Source: Nocardioides xinjiangensis | Lineage (GTDB): Bacteria > Actinomycetota > Actinomycetes > Propionibacteriales > Nocardioidaceae | Direction of reading: 5' to 3' | Length of the DNA: 64,000 nucleotides | Assembly (NCBI RefSeq): GCF_017916455.1 | Contig: NZ_JAFMSY010000001.1 | Location: forward strand, 1,347,977-1,411,976 | Shown here: piece by piece, positions 53,322 through 61,993 of the stretch | Position numbering within the stretch: position 1 is the first letter of the stretch | Layout of the letters: each line of letters opens with the position of its first letter | Notes under the pieces: model-generated | The model's input: only the letters and a program-made list of their open reading frames with translations | What the model was told of the DNA's origin: nothing | Databases searched by the model: none | Made by a program: the position numbers and the translations under genes

Positions 53322-54311
53322 CTAGAGCCAGCCGCGCCGGACCGCCTCGGCGCCCGCCTGGAACCGGGTGTCGACGCCCAGCTCGGTCATCAGGCTCGCG
53401 ACGCGGCGACGCACGGTGCGCAGTCCGAGCCCCAGCTTGCGGGCGATGACCTCGTCGGTCGCACCGGCCATCAGCTGGTCGAGGAGGAACTGACGCTCGT
53501 CGGGGTGCCCGGTGCCGGTCTCGAGCTCGGGGACCGGCGCGGCGCGCGACCACAGGAGCTCGAACCACATGGTCAGTGCCGCCACGATCGAGCGCTGCCT
53601 CACGTGGACGCGCGGCTCGTCGGTGTAGCCGATCGGCTCGGGCAGCACCGCGTGGGCGTCGCCGAGGATGAACATGCGCGTGGGGAGCTCCGACATCACC
53701 CGCACCTGCTCCCCGAGCCGCGCCCGGGCCCGCAGCGCCTCGGGCGCCTCGGTCAGCGCGCGGACCGGGTAGATCGCGCGCGAGCGTCGTCCGCTGGCGA
53801 TCGCCTCCCCGAGCAGCTCGCCGACCCGGGACTCACGAGGCAAGGCCCACGCGTCAGGCCGCAGCCACAGCATGTCGCCCCGGCTGGTCCGCATCATGAG
53901 GTGCAGCAGCTCCAGCGGGTCGCCGCCCGAGCTCAGCTCGCCGTCGAGCGGGCGGATGTCGCTGAGGTCCCCGACGTCGGGGCGGGTCGCGGCCGCCACG
54001 AGGTGCGGCAGCGCGCGGGACAGCTCGTGCAGCCGGGACGCCGAGGTGGCGGCGAGGCGTGACTCCTGCTCGACGAGGTCCGAGAGCACCTCCGCGAGCG
54101 GCGGCACGACCAGCCTGTCCTCGTCCAGCACCACCAGGCCGAGGGCCTGCAGCGGGGCGAGCCGCCCCAGGAGGCTGGCGGGCGGCTCCTGCACGAGCCG
54201 GGCGACGCCGACGAGGGTGTGCCCCGAGACCGGCACCAGCCGGAAGTACAGCTGCTCGGCCCGCCGGTCAAGGCCCAGCGCCGCGAGGACCGAGGACGGG
54301 TCTGCTGCCAT
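53322..54311 (-). CDS. HTH regulator (LuxR-type C-terminal HTH with TrmB-like N-terminus)
   Basis: A 329-aa regulator. The C-terminus is a LuxR-type HTH (LLDQLMAGATDEVIARKLGL, then LRTVRRRVASLMTELGV). The N-terminus is a winged-helix-like region (QLYFRLVPVSGHTLVGVARL). The middle has a phospholipase-D/TrmB-like sensor shape (LGEQVRVMSELPTRMFILGD). No receiver domain is present, so a ligand is likely. A perfect palindrome lies directly before ATG 54311, so self-repression is plausible. Confidence 0.85.
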   Translation of the reverse strand: MAADPSSVLAALGLDRRAEQLYFRLVPVSGHTLVGVARLVQEPPASLLGRLAPLQALGLVVLDEDRLVVPPLAEVLSDLVEQESRLAATSASRLHELSRALPHLVAAATRPDVGDLSDIRPLDGELSSGGDPLELLHLMMRTSRGDMLWLRPDAWALPRESRVGELLGEAIASGRRSRAIYPVRALTEAPEALRARARLGEQVRVMSELPTRMFILGDAHAVLPEPIGYTDEPRVHVRQRSIVAALTMWFELLWSRAAPVPELETGTGHPDERQFLLDQLMAGATDEVIARKLGLGLRTVRRRVASLMTELGVDTRFQAGAEAVRRGWL

Positions 54312-54331
54312 GCTGGCAGGTTACTGCCAGC
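54312..54331 (-). promoter_or_regulatory. Perfect palindrome touching the regulator start codon
   Basis: Arms GCTGGCAG (54312-54319) and CTGCCAGC (54324-54331) around GTTA. It occupies the place of a ribosome site of the HTH gene on the minus strand. It may be the regulator's own operator or an RNA hairpin that hides the start. Confidence 0.55.
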
Positions 54332-54488
54332 GGCACTTATGACCACGGTGGCAGCGACCGGCCACTTCATACTGGTCCCGGCCGGTCGCGGACGGGGGTG
54401 CGCGGCGGCCCGCTCCCTGGGAGCACAGCGTCGGAGCCGCCACGGGGGACGGCTCCGACGCCCCGGCAGCCCCGATAGCCTTGCGCCC

Positions 54489-56207
54489 ATGGCACGAGGT
54501 GGACAGCAGGGCGATCCGGTCGACTGGGTGACGCGGGCGGCGGACGACGCCGTACGCCACGCCGGCGACGGCCTGGTGACCGTCGCCTCCGGCGCCTCCC
54601 CCAGCGGCCCGATCCACCTGGGCAACCTGCGCGAGTTCATCACCCCGCACTTCGTCGCCGAGGAGCTGAGGCGCCGCGGCGTGCCGGTGCGCCACCTGCA
54701 TTCCTGGGACGACTTCGACCGCTTCCGCAAGGTCCCGGCGGGCGTGCCGGCCGAGTGGGCCGACCACATCGGCCGCCCGCTGACCGCCGTGCCGGACCCG
54801 TGGGAGTGCCACGCCAACTGGGCCGAGCACTTCAAGGCGCCCCTGCAGGCGGCGCTGCGCGACCTCGGCGTCGAGATGGAGGAGATCTCCCAGACGCAGA
54901 TGTACACCTCCGGCGCCTACCGCGAGCAGGTCCTCCGGGCGGTCGCACGGCGCGACGAGATCGAGGCGGTGCTCGCCCGGCACCGCACCAGGAAGGTCAC
55001 CGCCGGCGAGGACGCGTCCGCCCAGGAGGCCGCCGACCTCGCCGACTCGGTCGCCAACGAGGACGCCGAGCCGGCCGCCGGGGGCACCGGCGACGCGATC
55101 GCCCGGTTCCCCTACCGCCCCTACTGCCGCCAGTGCGGCCGCGACACGGTGACCACCACGGCGTACGACGACGCCACCACGACGCTGTCCTACACCTGCT
55201 CCTCGTGCGGCTACGAGGGCACCACCGACCTGTCCACCGACACCGACGGCAAGCTCGTGTGGAAGGTCGACTGGCCGATGCGCTGGGCCTACGAGTCGGT
55301 CAACTTCGAGCCGGCCGGGCGCGACCACATGACCCCCGGCTCGTCCTACACCGTCGGCACCGAGATCGTGTCGTCGATCTTCGACTGGCGCGCGCCGGCA
55401 CGCGTCATCTACGCGTTCGTCGGGTTCGCCGGCGTGCAGAAGATGTCGTCGTCGGCCGGAGGCGTCCCGACCGCCGCCGACGCGCTGCGGATCCTCGAGG
55501 CGCCCCTGCTGCGCTGGCTCTACGTCCGCCGCGCCCCCACCCAGGCCTTCGACATCGACTTCGGTCCCGCCGTCGTCCGCCTCTACGACGAGTGGGACGC
55601 CCTCGGCCGCAAGGCCGCCGACCCCGCCAAGGCCGACGTCGCCACCCTGGCGTGGCACCGCGCCTCGGCGACCGCCTCGGCGGGGCGCCTGCCGACCCCG
55701 GCCGTCGCGGTCCCGTTCCGCACCCTGTCGTCCGTCGCCGACGTGACCGCCGGCTCGGCCGAGCTCATCTCGCGGGTCATCGAGTCCTCGGGCTTCCCCC
55801 ACGCCTCCGTCGCCGACCTCGAGCCGCGGCTGTCCAAGGCGATGCAGTGGACCGCCGAGCACGTGCCGGCCGACGAGCGCACCACGGTGCGCGAGACGCC
55901 CGACGCCGAGCGCCTCGGCTCGCTCACCGAGGACGAGCAGCTGTGGCTGCGGATCTTCCTCGACCGGCTCCCCTCCGACCCGGACCTCGACACCGTGACG
56001 TCCGTCGTCTACGGCGTCCCGAAGGTCGCCCGCGGCCTCGGGTTCGACGACGCGCCCACCGACGAGGTGAAGGCCGACCAGAAGGACTTCTTCCGCCTGC
56101 TCTACAACCTGCTGGTCTCCGCCGACCGCGGGCCGCGCCTGCCCACCCTGGTGCTGGCGCTGGGGCCGGCGAGGGTGCGGCAGCTGCTGGGCGCGCCCGA
56201 GTCCTGA
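54489..56207 (+). CDS. lysS: Lysine--tRNA ligase, class I
   Basis: A 572-aa class I synthetase, the archaeal-type LysRS found also in some actinobacteria. It has the HIGH-like ASPSGPIHLGN, Cys-rich zinc-like segment (YCRQCGRD, CSSCGYEG), and KMSSSAG with K318 as the KMSKS motif. It is not related to class II LysRS. ATG 54489 has no strong ribosome site. It is the only aminoacyl-tRNA synthetase in the window; the tRNA-Lys is 47 kb away. Confidence 0.95.
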   Translation: MARGGQQGDPVDWVTRAADDAVRHAGDGLVTVASGASPSGPIHLGNLREFITPHFVAEELRRRGVPVRHLHSWDDFDRFRKVPAGVPAEWADHIGRPLTAVPDPWECHANWAEHFKAPLQAALRDLGVEMEEISQTQMYTSGAYREQVLRAVARRDEIEAVLARHRTRKVTAGEDASAQEAADLADSVANEDAEPAAGGTGDAIARFPYRPYCRQCGRDTVTTTAYDDATTTLSYTCSSCGYEGTTDLSTDTDGKLVWKVDWPMRWAYESVNFEPAGRDHMTPGSSYTVGTEIVSSIFDWRAPARVIYAFVGFAGVQKMSSSAGGVPTAADALRILEAPLLRWLYVRRAPTQAFDIDFGPAVVRLYDEWDALGRKAADPAKADVATLAWHRASATASAGRLPTPAVAVPFRTLSSVADVTAGSAELISRVIESSGFPHASVADLEPRLSKAMQWTAEHVPADERTTVRETPDAERLGSLTEDEQLWLRIFLDRLPSDPDLDTVTSVVYGVPKVARGLGFDDAPTDEVKADQKDFFRLLYNLLVSADRGPRLPTLVLALGPARVRQLLGAPES

Positions 56208-56247
56208 CCTTGCGTCGCCCGGGCCCGGGAGGGGCTCGACCGGAGGT

Positions 56248-56712
56248 TCAGCGGCGGAAGCCCACCGGGTCGCCGAGGTAGCGCTCGAGATCGGTGCGCA
56301 CCGCGTCACTGATCGTCCACGCGGACTGGGCATGGTGGTCCCACAGCACGTTCACGCATTCCCACACCGCCGCCGGACCCCCGCCCGCCTCGACGCGGAG
56401 CTCGGCGGCGACGGTGAACGACGAGCGGCCGACCCGTGAGACCCAGAGGGAGGCGAGGAACGGCTGGTAGGGCACGAACCGCATCTCGGAGTGGTACTCG
56501 ATCGTCTGCGAGGCGACGAGCTCGGAGACCCCGGGATCGGTCCCGTGGAGCAGCCCGGTCGCGCCGTCCGGCAGGCCCGGCAGGCGGGCGAACCGCAGAA
56601 ACTCGTAGCGCGCCTCGTCGAGCACCCGGACCGCCTCGACGTTGTCGACGTGCCCGGCGAGGTTGATGTCGCGGTAGCGCGCCTGGATCTCGGTCGTGAA
56701 GGTCTGGCCCAT
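56248..56712 (-). CDS. Hotdog-fold acyl-CoA thioesterase-like protein
   Basis: A 154-aa single hotdog domain. TEIQARYRDINLAGHVDNVE has the conserved Asp and His/Asn of the 4-hydroxybenzoyl-CoA-thioesterase group; SQTIEYHSEMRFVPY and a helix (VRVLDEARYEFLRF) complete it. It probably hydrolyses an acyl-CoA. ATG 56712. Divergent DUF3151 gene starts at 56750. Confidence 0.85.
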   Translation of the reverse strand: MGQTFTTEIQARYRDINLAGHVDNVEAVRVLDEARYEFLRFARLPGLPDGATGLLHGTDPGVSELVASQTIEYHSEMRFVPYQPFLASLWVSRVGRSSFTVAAELRVEAGGGPAAVWECVNVLWDHHAQSAWTISDAVRTDLERYLGDPVGFRR

Positions 56713-56749
56713 GGGGGAAGTGTGTCGGACCCCCGCCTAGGGTGGGGCC

Positions 56750-57172
56750 ATGACCTCCGCCTTCGGCCGTGACCTGATGGCCGGTCCGCCGCCCACGCAC
56801 CTGCCCGCCGACCCCGCCGACGCCGAGCTGTCCGGCGGTGACGCACCGGCAGCCGTCGTACGCCGCCACCCCGCCTCGCCGGCCGCCTGGGCCGCGCTCG
56901 CCCAGCAGGCGCTGGACGCCGGGGCCGACGACGTGACCGTCTACGCCTACGCGCGCGTCGGCTACCACCGCTCGCTCGACATGCTGCGCCGCAACGGGTG
57001 GAAGGGCCACGGGCCGGTGCCGTGGGAGCACGAGCCCAACCGCGGGTTCCTGCGCGCCCTCGCCCTGCTCGCGCTCGCGGCACGCGCCATCGGCGAGACC
57101 GACGAGTGGGGGCGCTGCTCGACGTTCCTGCGCGACTCCAGCCCCGCGGCGGCCGACGCGCTGCTGGGCTGA
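56750..57172 (+). CDS. DUF3151 protein
   Basis: A 140-aa actinobacterial protein of DUF3151. AWAALAQQALDAGADDVTVY, then YARVGYHRSLDMLRRNGWKG and PWEHEPNRGFLRAL are the hallmarks. The function is unknown; it is usually close to fba, which in this window lies 4 kb on. ATG 56750 is 37 nt from the divergent thioesterase start. Confidence 0.92.
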   Translation: MTSAFGRDLMAGPPPTHLPADPADAELSGGDAPAAVVRRHPASPAAWAALAQQALDAGADDVTVYAYARVGYHRSLDMLRRNGWKGHGPVPWEHEPNRGFLRALALLALAARAIGETDEWGRCSTFLRDSSPAAADALLG

Positions 57173-57273
57173 GCCGCCGGCCGCTCGTACCGCTCGGCGC
57201 GCCGGAGCGACCGCTGGCCGCGTCACCGCTGAGGGTGGGTGACGACCGTCACGGCGGGAGTAGTGTCTCGCGC

Positions 57274-57555
57274 GTGAATTCCGGGACCACACCGCCGCCG
57301 CGCCCCGACCAGGGCCCACCCCCCACCGACAAGCGCAAGATGGCCCTCGCGGCCGTCCTGCTCGCGATCCCCGTCGTCGTGCTCCTCTGGGTGCCGCACT
57401 ACGCCCGGGTCGAGCCCAGGCTGTTCGGCTTCCCCTTCTTCTTCTGGTACCAGTTCCTCTGGGTCTTCCTCTGCTCGGCGATGACCTACGCCGCCTTCCG
57501 CCTCACGCTCTCCGCGCGCGGCAAGACCTCGCACGAGGCCGGTGAGGACCGATGA
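57274..57555 (+). CDS. DUF3311 small membrane protein, partner of the symporter
   Basis: A 93-aa protein with two membrane helices (LAAVLLAIPVVVLLWVPHYA and FFFWYQFLWVFLCSAMTYAA). DUF3311 proteins are encoded before sodium:solute symporters of the MctP type, as here. Its stop overlaps ATG 57552 by 4 nt. GTG 57274 has a -10-like TAGTGT just upstream. It is probably needed for assembly or function of the carrier. Confidence 0.9.
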   Translation: MNSGTTPPPRPDQGPPPTDKRKMALAAVLLAIPVVVLLWVPHYARVEPRLFGFPFFFWYQFLWVFLCSAMTYAAFRLTLSARGKTSHEAGEDR

Positions 57556-59315
57556 CCCCCCAGCTCACCGGGCACTCCCTCGCGGCGGCGGCCGACACCG
57601 GCGGCGTCAACGGCGTCGCGCTGTCGGTGCTGATCGCCCTGTTCCTCCTCGTCACCGTGGCCGGGTTCATGGCCACGCGGTTCAAGCGCGCGGAGTCCAT
57701 GGAGTCGCTCGAGGAATGGGGGCTCGGCGGGCGCACGTTCGGCACCTGGATCACGTGGTTCCTGCTCGGCGGCGACCTCTACACGGCGTACACCTTCGTC
57801 GCCGTGCCCGCGGCGATGTTCGCGACCGGTGCGGTCGCCGGCTTCTTCGCGGTGCCCTACACGATCATTCTCTACCCGATCATCTTCATCTTCATGGCGC
57901 GGCTCTGGTCGGTGAGCCACCGTCACGGCTACGTCACCCCGGCCGACTTCGTCCGCGGCAGGTACGACGACCGCGGGCTGTCGCTGGCCGTCGCGATCAC
58001 GGGCTTCGTGGCCACGATGCCCTACATCGCCCTGCAACTCGTCGGCATCCAGGCGGTGCTCGAGGTGGCCGGGCTCGGCGGCGGCGACAACATCGTCGCC
58101 AAGGACGCGCCGCTGTTCATCGCCTTCGCGGTGCTCGCCGCCTACACCTACTCGAGCGGCCTGCGGGCGCCGGCGGTGATCGCCTTCGTCAAGGACATCT
58201 TGATCTACCTCGTGATCATCGTCGCGGTGATCTACCTGCCCGGGCAGGTCGGCGGCTGGGAGGCGATCTTCGGCGCGGCCGAGGAGAAGATGGCCGCCAA
58301 CAACGCCGCCGCGACCGAGGCGGGGCTGAACCCGACCTCGTCGTTCGTGCCCGGCTCCGGCGCGTTCTGGGCGTACGCCACCCTGGCCCTCGGGTCGGCG
58401 ATGGCGCTGTTCATGTACCCGCACTCCGTGACGGCGTCGCTGTCGTCGAGCTCGCGCAACACGATCCGTCGCAACGCCTCCATCCTGCCGGCGTACTCCT
58501 TCGTGCTCGGCCTGCTGGCCCTGCTCGGCTGGGTGGCCATCGCGGCAGGGACGCAGCCGATCGGGCTCGACGGCGAGCCCAACGCGCAGCTGGTGATCCC
58601 GCAGCTGTTCGAGGACATGTTCCCGTCGTGGTTCGCGGGCGTGGCCTTCGCCGCCATCGCGATCGGCGCGCTGGTGCCGGCCGCGATCATGTCGATCGCC
58701 GCGGCCAACACGTTCAGCCGCAACATCTACAAGGAGTGGCTGAAGAAGGACGCGACCCCGGCGCAGGAGGCGAAGGTCTCCAAGCTGATGTCGCTGCTGG
58801 TCAAGGCCTTCGCGCTGGTGTTCGTGCTGACGCTCGACAAGCAGAACGCCATCAACTTCCAGCTCCTCGGCGGCATCTGGATCCTGCAGACCTTCCCGGC
58901 CATCGTGTTCAGCCTCTTCACCCGGTGGTTCCACCGCTACGGCCTGCTGGCCGGCTGGGCGGTCGGCATCGCGTACGGCACGATCGAGGCCTACCAGGTC
59001 GTCAACCCGGTGACCGGCAAGCACTTCGGCGGCTCGACGGCGCTGATCCCGGGCATCGGCGAGCTGGGCTACATCGCGGTGACCGCGTTCGTGATCAACG
59101 TCGTGGTCGCTGCCGTGGTGAGCGCGATCCTCCACGCCACGAAGGTGTCCAACGGGCGCGACGAGACGATCCCGTTCGACTACTTCGCCGACGCCGACGA
59201 CCCGCGGGTGCAGAAGGACCTCGTCGAGCACGACGCCGACGACGAGACCAGCTCCCGGGCCCCGCACCACGAGGCCGACGGCGACGACGTGACGGGCGGC
59301 GCGCCGGCGCGCTGA
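57552..59315 (+). CDS. Sodium:solute symporter (MctP-like monocarboxylate carrier)
   Basis: SSS-family carrier of 587 aa with about 13 helices. The region SLEEWGLGGRTFGTWITWFL is the usual SSS start after the first helix, and LVPAAIMSIAAANTFSRNIY the conserved Na-site segment. With the DUF3311 partner, monocarboxylates such as pyruvate, lactate or alanine are the likely substrates. The tail is acidic and cytoplasmic. Three 19-bp repeats begin 25 nt after the stop. Confidence 0.92.
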   Translation: MTPQLTGHSLAAAADTGGVNGVALSVLIALFLLVTVAGFMATRFKRAESMESLEEWGLGGRTFGTWITWFLLGGDLYTAYTFVAVPAAMFATGAVAGFFAVPYTIILYPIIFIFMARLWSVSHRHGYVTPADFVRGRYDDRGLSLAVAITGFVATMPYIALQLVGIQAVLEVAGLGGGDNIVAKDAPLFIAFAVLAAYTYSSGLRAPAVIAFVKDILIYLVIIVAVIYLPGQVGGWEAIFGAAEEKMAANNAAATEAGLNPTSSFVPGSGAFWAYATLALGSAMALFMYPHSVTASLSSSSRNTIRRNASILPAYSFVLGLLALLGWVAIAAGTQPIGLDGEPNAQLVIPQLFEDMFPSWFAGVAFAAIAIGALVPAAIMSIAAANTFSRNIYKEWLKKDATPAQEAKVSKLMSLLVKAFALVFVLTLDKQNAINFQLLGGIWILQTFPAIVFSLFTRWFHRYGLLAGWAVGIAYGTIEAYQVVNPVTGKHFGGSTALIPGIGELGYIAVTAFVINVVVAAVVSAILHATKVSNGRDETIPFDYFADADDPRVQKDLVEHDADDETSSRAPHHEADGDDVTGGAPAR

Positions 59316-59340
59316 CGTTCGGGGCTGCCCCCGTCCGCCG

Positions 59341-59393
59341 CCCGCCGACCGCGGACTCCCCCGCCGACCGCGGGCTCCCCCGCCGACCGCGGG
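59341..59393. repeat. Three tandem 19-bp repeats leading into the palindromic element
   Basis: Units CCCGCCGACCGCGGACTCC start at 59341 and 59360, and a shortened one at 59379 runs to 59393, where the 72-bp palindromic element begins. They lie in the gap after the symporter gene. Confidence 0.8.
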
Positions 59394-59462
59394 TAACGCC
59401 TCCGTCCGCGCACTCCCGCCCCCACCAGTGGGGGCGGGAGTGCCGGCGTGGTGGCGTTACCC
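59391..59462. repeat. 72-bp palindromic element, left copy
   Basis: Perfect 10-bp ends GGGTAACGCC (59391-59400) and GGCGTTACCC (59453-59462) surround a hairpin with a perfect 14-bp stem (59410-59423 with 59428-59441) and loop CCAG. The remaining 59463-59591 up to the AbiEi-like start shows no gene. Confidence 0.88.
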
Positions 59463-59591
59463 GGGCGCAGGCACGCCGACCGGCCCCCTGAGGAGGCCGA
59501 AGGACGTCCACAGGCGGTCGACCGTACGCGCCCTCCACAGCGCCGGCGCCCACCTCGGGCACGGGGTGATCGCCGGACACAGACTCCCGGG

Positions 59592-60587
59592 GTGGACCTC
59601 CTCAGCCACCAGACCGCTCGCACACAGCACGGCCTCATCACGCACCAGCAGGCCCTCGCGACGGGCCTGTCCCCGCGCGACATCGCCCGGCTGGTGCGCG
59701 CCGGGGCATGGGCGAGGATCCGCAAGGGCGTGTACGCCGACGCGGAGGCGTACGCGGCCGCCGATCCCCACCGCGAGGCGCCGATGATGCGCATGCGGGC
59801 CGTGGTCCTGTCCCTCGCGCGGACCCCGGTCTTCTCCCACGACTCCGCGGCCATCGTGCTGGGCCTGGGGGTCCCCGACGCGGCGCGCGCGGCCGTCCAC
59901 GTCGCCCGGCCCGAGCACCGAGCGAGCAGGAAGTCCGGTGGCGTCGTGACCCACGGGGCGCCGTTCCGCGACGACGAGGTACGGGTGGTCGCCGGCCTGC
60001 GGGTGATGGGCGCGGCCCGGACCGCTCTCGACATGGCGCGCTTCCACGGGCTGTGGCCCGGGCTGGCGGCCTGCGACGCCGCGCTGCGGTCGGGCGTCAC
60101 GCGCGCCGATCTCGAGGCCGCGGCCGCCGTGATGCGCGGCTGGCCGTACAAGGCTCGTGTCGACCGAGCCGTCGAGCTGGCCGATGCCGGGTCCGAGAGC
60201 TACCTGGAGTCGCTCGCCCGAGGCCTGGTCGTCGACCTGGGCATCGGGACACCGCAGACGCAGTTCGGCCTCACCGACGGGCACCGCGTCGCATGGTGCG
60301 ACATCCGCGTGGACCGGCACGTGTTCGAGGCCGACGGCCTCCTCAAGTACGCCGCCGACCCCGACCGGGCCCTCAAGGAGGAGAAGAACCGCCAGGACTT
60401 CGTCTGCGGGTTCAAGCTCGGGGTCTCGCGCATCACCCTGCACGACTGCCTCGCCGGGCGGCGGGCCGCGCTGCGCCGCCTGGCGCGGGAGTACGCCGAC
60501 ACCTGCACCCGCTTCGGCACCTCGATCGACGACCTGGCCCCGTACGTCCTCCCGAGCTCGGCCCGGCTCGCCCGCCGCAGCGGCTGA
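59592..60587 (+). CDS. AbiEi-type antitoxin-domain protein with DUF559/VSR-like nuclease tail
   Basis: A 331-aa protein. The N-terminal ~60 residues form an AbiEi-type winged HTH (GLITHQQALATGLSPRDIAR, then WARIRKGVYAD). The C-terminal part resembles DUF559/VSR endonucleases: the acidic D in WCDIRVDR, then HVFEADGLLKYA as ExDG-type core. An AbiEii-type nucleotidyltransferase toxin is not adjacent, so it is not an ordinary type IV toxin-antitoxin pair. GTG 59592. Two 72-bp palindromic elements flank it at 59391 and 60648. Confidence 0.75.
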   Translation: MDLLSHQTARTQHGLITHQQALATGLSPRDIARLVRAGAWARIRKGVYADAEAYAAADPHREAPMMRMRAVVLSLARTPVFSHDSAAIVLGLGVPDAARAAVHVARPEHRASRKSGGVVTHGAPFRDDEVRVVAGLRVMGAARTALDMARFHGLWPGLAACDAALRSGVTRADLEAAAAVMRGWPYKARVDRAVELADAGSESYLESLARGLVVDLGIGTPQTQFGLTDGHRVAWCDIRVDRHVFEADGLLKYAADPDRALKEEKNRQDFVCGFKLGVSRITLHDCLAGRRAALRRLAREYADTCTRFGTSIDDLAPYVLPSSARLARRSG

Positions 60588-60647
60588 GGCGTCCTGCCGC
60601 GCGGCGGCGTACCTCCTCGAGGTGCCCTCCTGCGGCCCGGCCGGCGC

Positions 60648-60719
60648 CGGTAACGCCACCATCCGCGCACTCCCGCCCCCGTCAGTGGGGGCGGGAGTGG
60701 TCGCGGGGTGGCGTTACCC
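60648..60719. repeat. 72-bp palindromic element, right copy
   Basis: Same plan and orientation as the left copy: ends GGTAACGCC (60649-60657) and GGCGTTACCC (60710-60719), inner stem of 13 bp with loop GTCAGT. A piece similar only to the right end follows at 60738-60753. The rest of 60588-60820 has no gene. Confidence 0.88.
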
Positions 60720-60820
60720 GGGAAGCCGGGTGTCGCGCGGTGGCGTCACCCGGGCAGGGGCCAGGCGGGGGCAGGGGCCAGGCGGGGGCCGGTCGGGGCG
60801 GGGCGGGAGCCGTACGCCGG

Positions 60821-61855
60821 TCAGCGGCCGAGCGAGGTACCCGCGGAGCGGAGGTTCTCGCAGGCCTCGACGACGCGCTGGGCCATGCCGGCCTCGGCGG
60901 CCTTGCCCCAGGCGCGGGGGTCGTAGGCCTTCTTGTTGCCCACCTCGCCGTCGACCTTGAGGACGCCGTCGTAGTTGCTGAACATGTGCGCCGCGACCGG
61001 GCGCGTGAAGGCGTACTGCGTGTCGGTGTCGACGTTCATCTTCACCACGCCGAAGTCGACCGCGTCGCTGATCTCCTGCGCGGTCGAGCCCGACCCGCCG
61101 TGGAAGACCAGGTCGAACGGACGGGCGTCGGCGCCGAGGCCGAGCTCGGAGGCGGCGGCCTCCTGGGCGGCCTTGAGGATCTCCGGGCGGAGCTTGACGT
61201 TGCCGGGCTTGTAGACGCCGTGCACGTTGCCGAAGGTGAGTGCCGTCATGTAGCGGCCCCGCTCGCCGGCGCCGAGCGCCTTGACCGTCGCGATGGCGTC
61301 CTCGGGGGTCGTGTAGAGCTGGTCGTTGATCTCGTTGGCGACGCCGTCCTCCTCGCCGCCCACCACACCGACCTCGATCTCGAGGATGATGTTGGCGGCC
61401 GCGCACTTGGCGAGCAGGTCCTCGGCGATCCGCAGGTTCTCCTCCAGCGGCACGGCCGAGCCGTCCCACATGTGCGACTGGAACAGCGGCGCCTCGCCGC
61501 GCGCCACGCGCTCGGCGGAGATGTCGAGCAGCGGCCGGACGAAGCCGTCGAGCTTGTCCTGCGGGCAGTGGTCGGTGTGCAGCGCGATGTTGACGGGGTA
61601 GTTCTTGGCGACCTCGGCGGCGTACGCGGCGAAGGCGACGGAGCCGGTGACCATGTCCTTCACGCTCGGACCGGACAGGTACTCCGCGCCACCGGTCGAG
61701 ACCTGGATGATGCCGTCGGAGCCGGCGTCGGCGAAGCCCTTGAGCGCGGCGTTGAGCGTCTGCGAGGACGACACGTTGATGGCCGGGTAGGCGAAGGACT
61801 TCGACTTCGCCGCGTCGAGCATCTGCGCGTACACCTCGGGGGTGGCGATGGGCAT
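60821..61855 (-). CDS. fba: Fructose-bisphosphate aldolase, class II
   Basis: Zinc aldolase of glycolysis and gluconeogenesis, 344 aa. ALHTDHCPQDKLDGF holds the zinc and catalytic residues, LEIEVGVVGGEEDGV the cation site, and FHGGSGSTAQEI and VVKMNVDTDTQYAF close the active site. ATG 61855 has AGAGGAGA upstream. It stands alone between the AbiEi-like region and the RNA methyltransferase gene. Confidence 0.97.
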   Translation of the reverse strand: MPIATPEVYAQMLDAAKSKSFAYPAINVSSSQTLNAALKGFADAGSDGIIQVSTGGAEYLSGPSVKDMVTGSVAFAAYAAEVAKNYPVNIALHTDHCPQDKLDGFVRPLLDISAERVARGEAPLFQSHMWDGSAVPLEENLRIAEDLLAKCAAANIILEIEVGVVGGEEDGVANEINDQLYTTPEDAIATVKALGAGERGRYMTALTFGNVHGVYKPGNVKLRPEILKAAQEAAASELGLGADARPFDLVFHGGSGSTAQEISDAVDFGVVKMNVDTDTQYAFTRPVAAHMFSNYDGVLKVDGEVGNKKAYDPRAWGKAAEAGMAQRVVEACENLRSAGTSLGR

Positions 61856-61993
61856 CGGGAATCTCCTCTGAAGCGGTCAGGCGAGCGCTGCCAACCCTAG
61901 TGGCTACCCACCGGTCCGGGACGACGCGGAACGTCGTCTCACGACGTGGCAGCCGACGTGGCAGCCGACGTGCAGCCGGTGCGGTCGCCGGCG

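Noticed and set aside
59592..60587. Classical AbiE type IV toxin-antitoxin pair
   Set aside because: No AbiEii-like nucleotidyltransferase is next to the gene; the adjacent frames are shadows.
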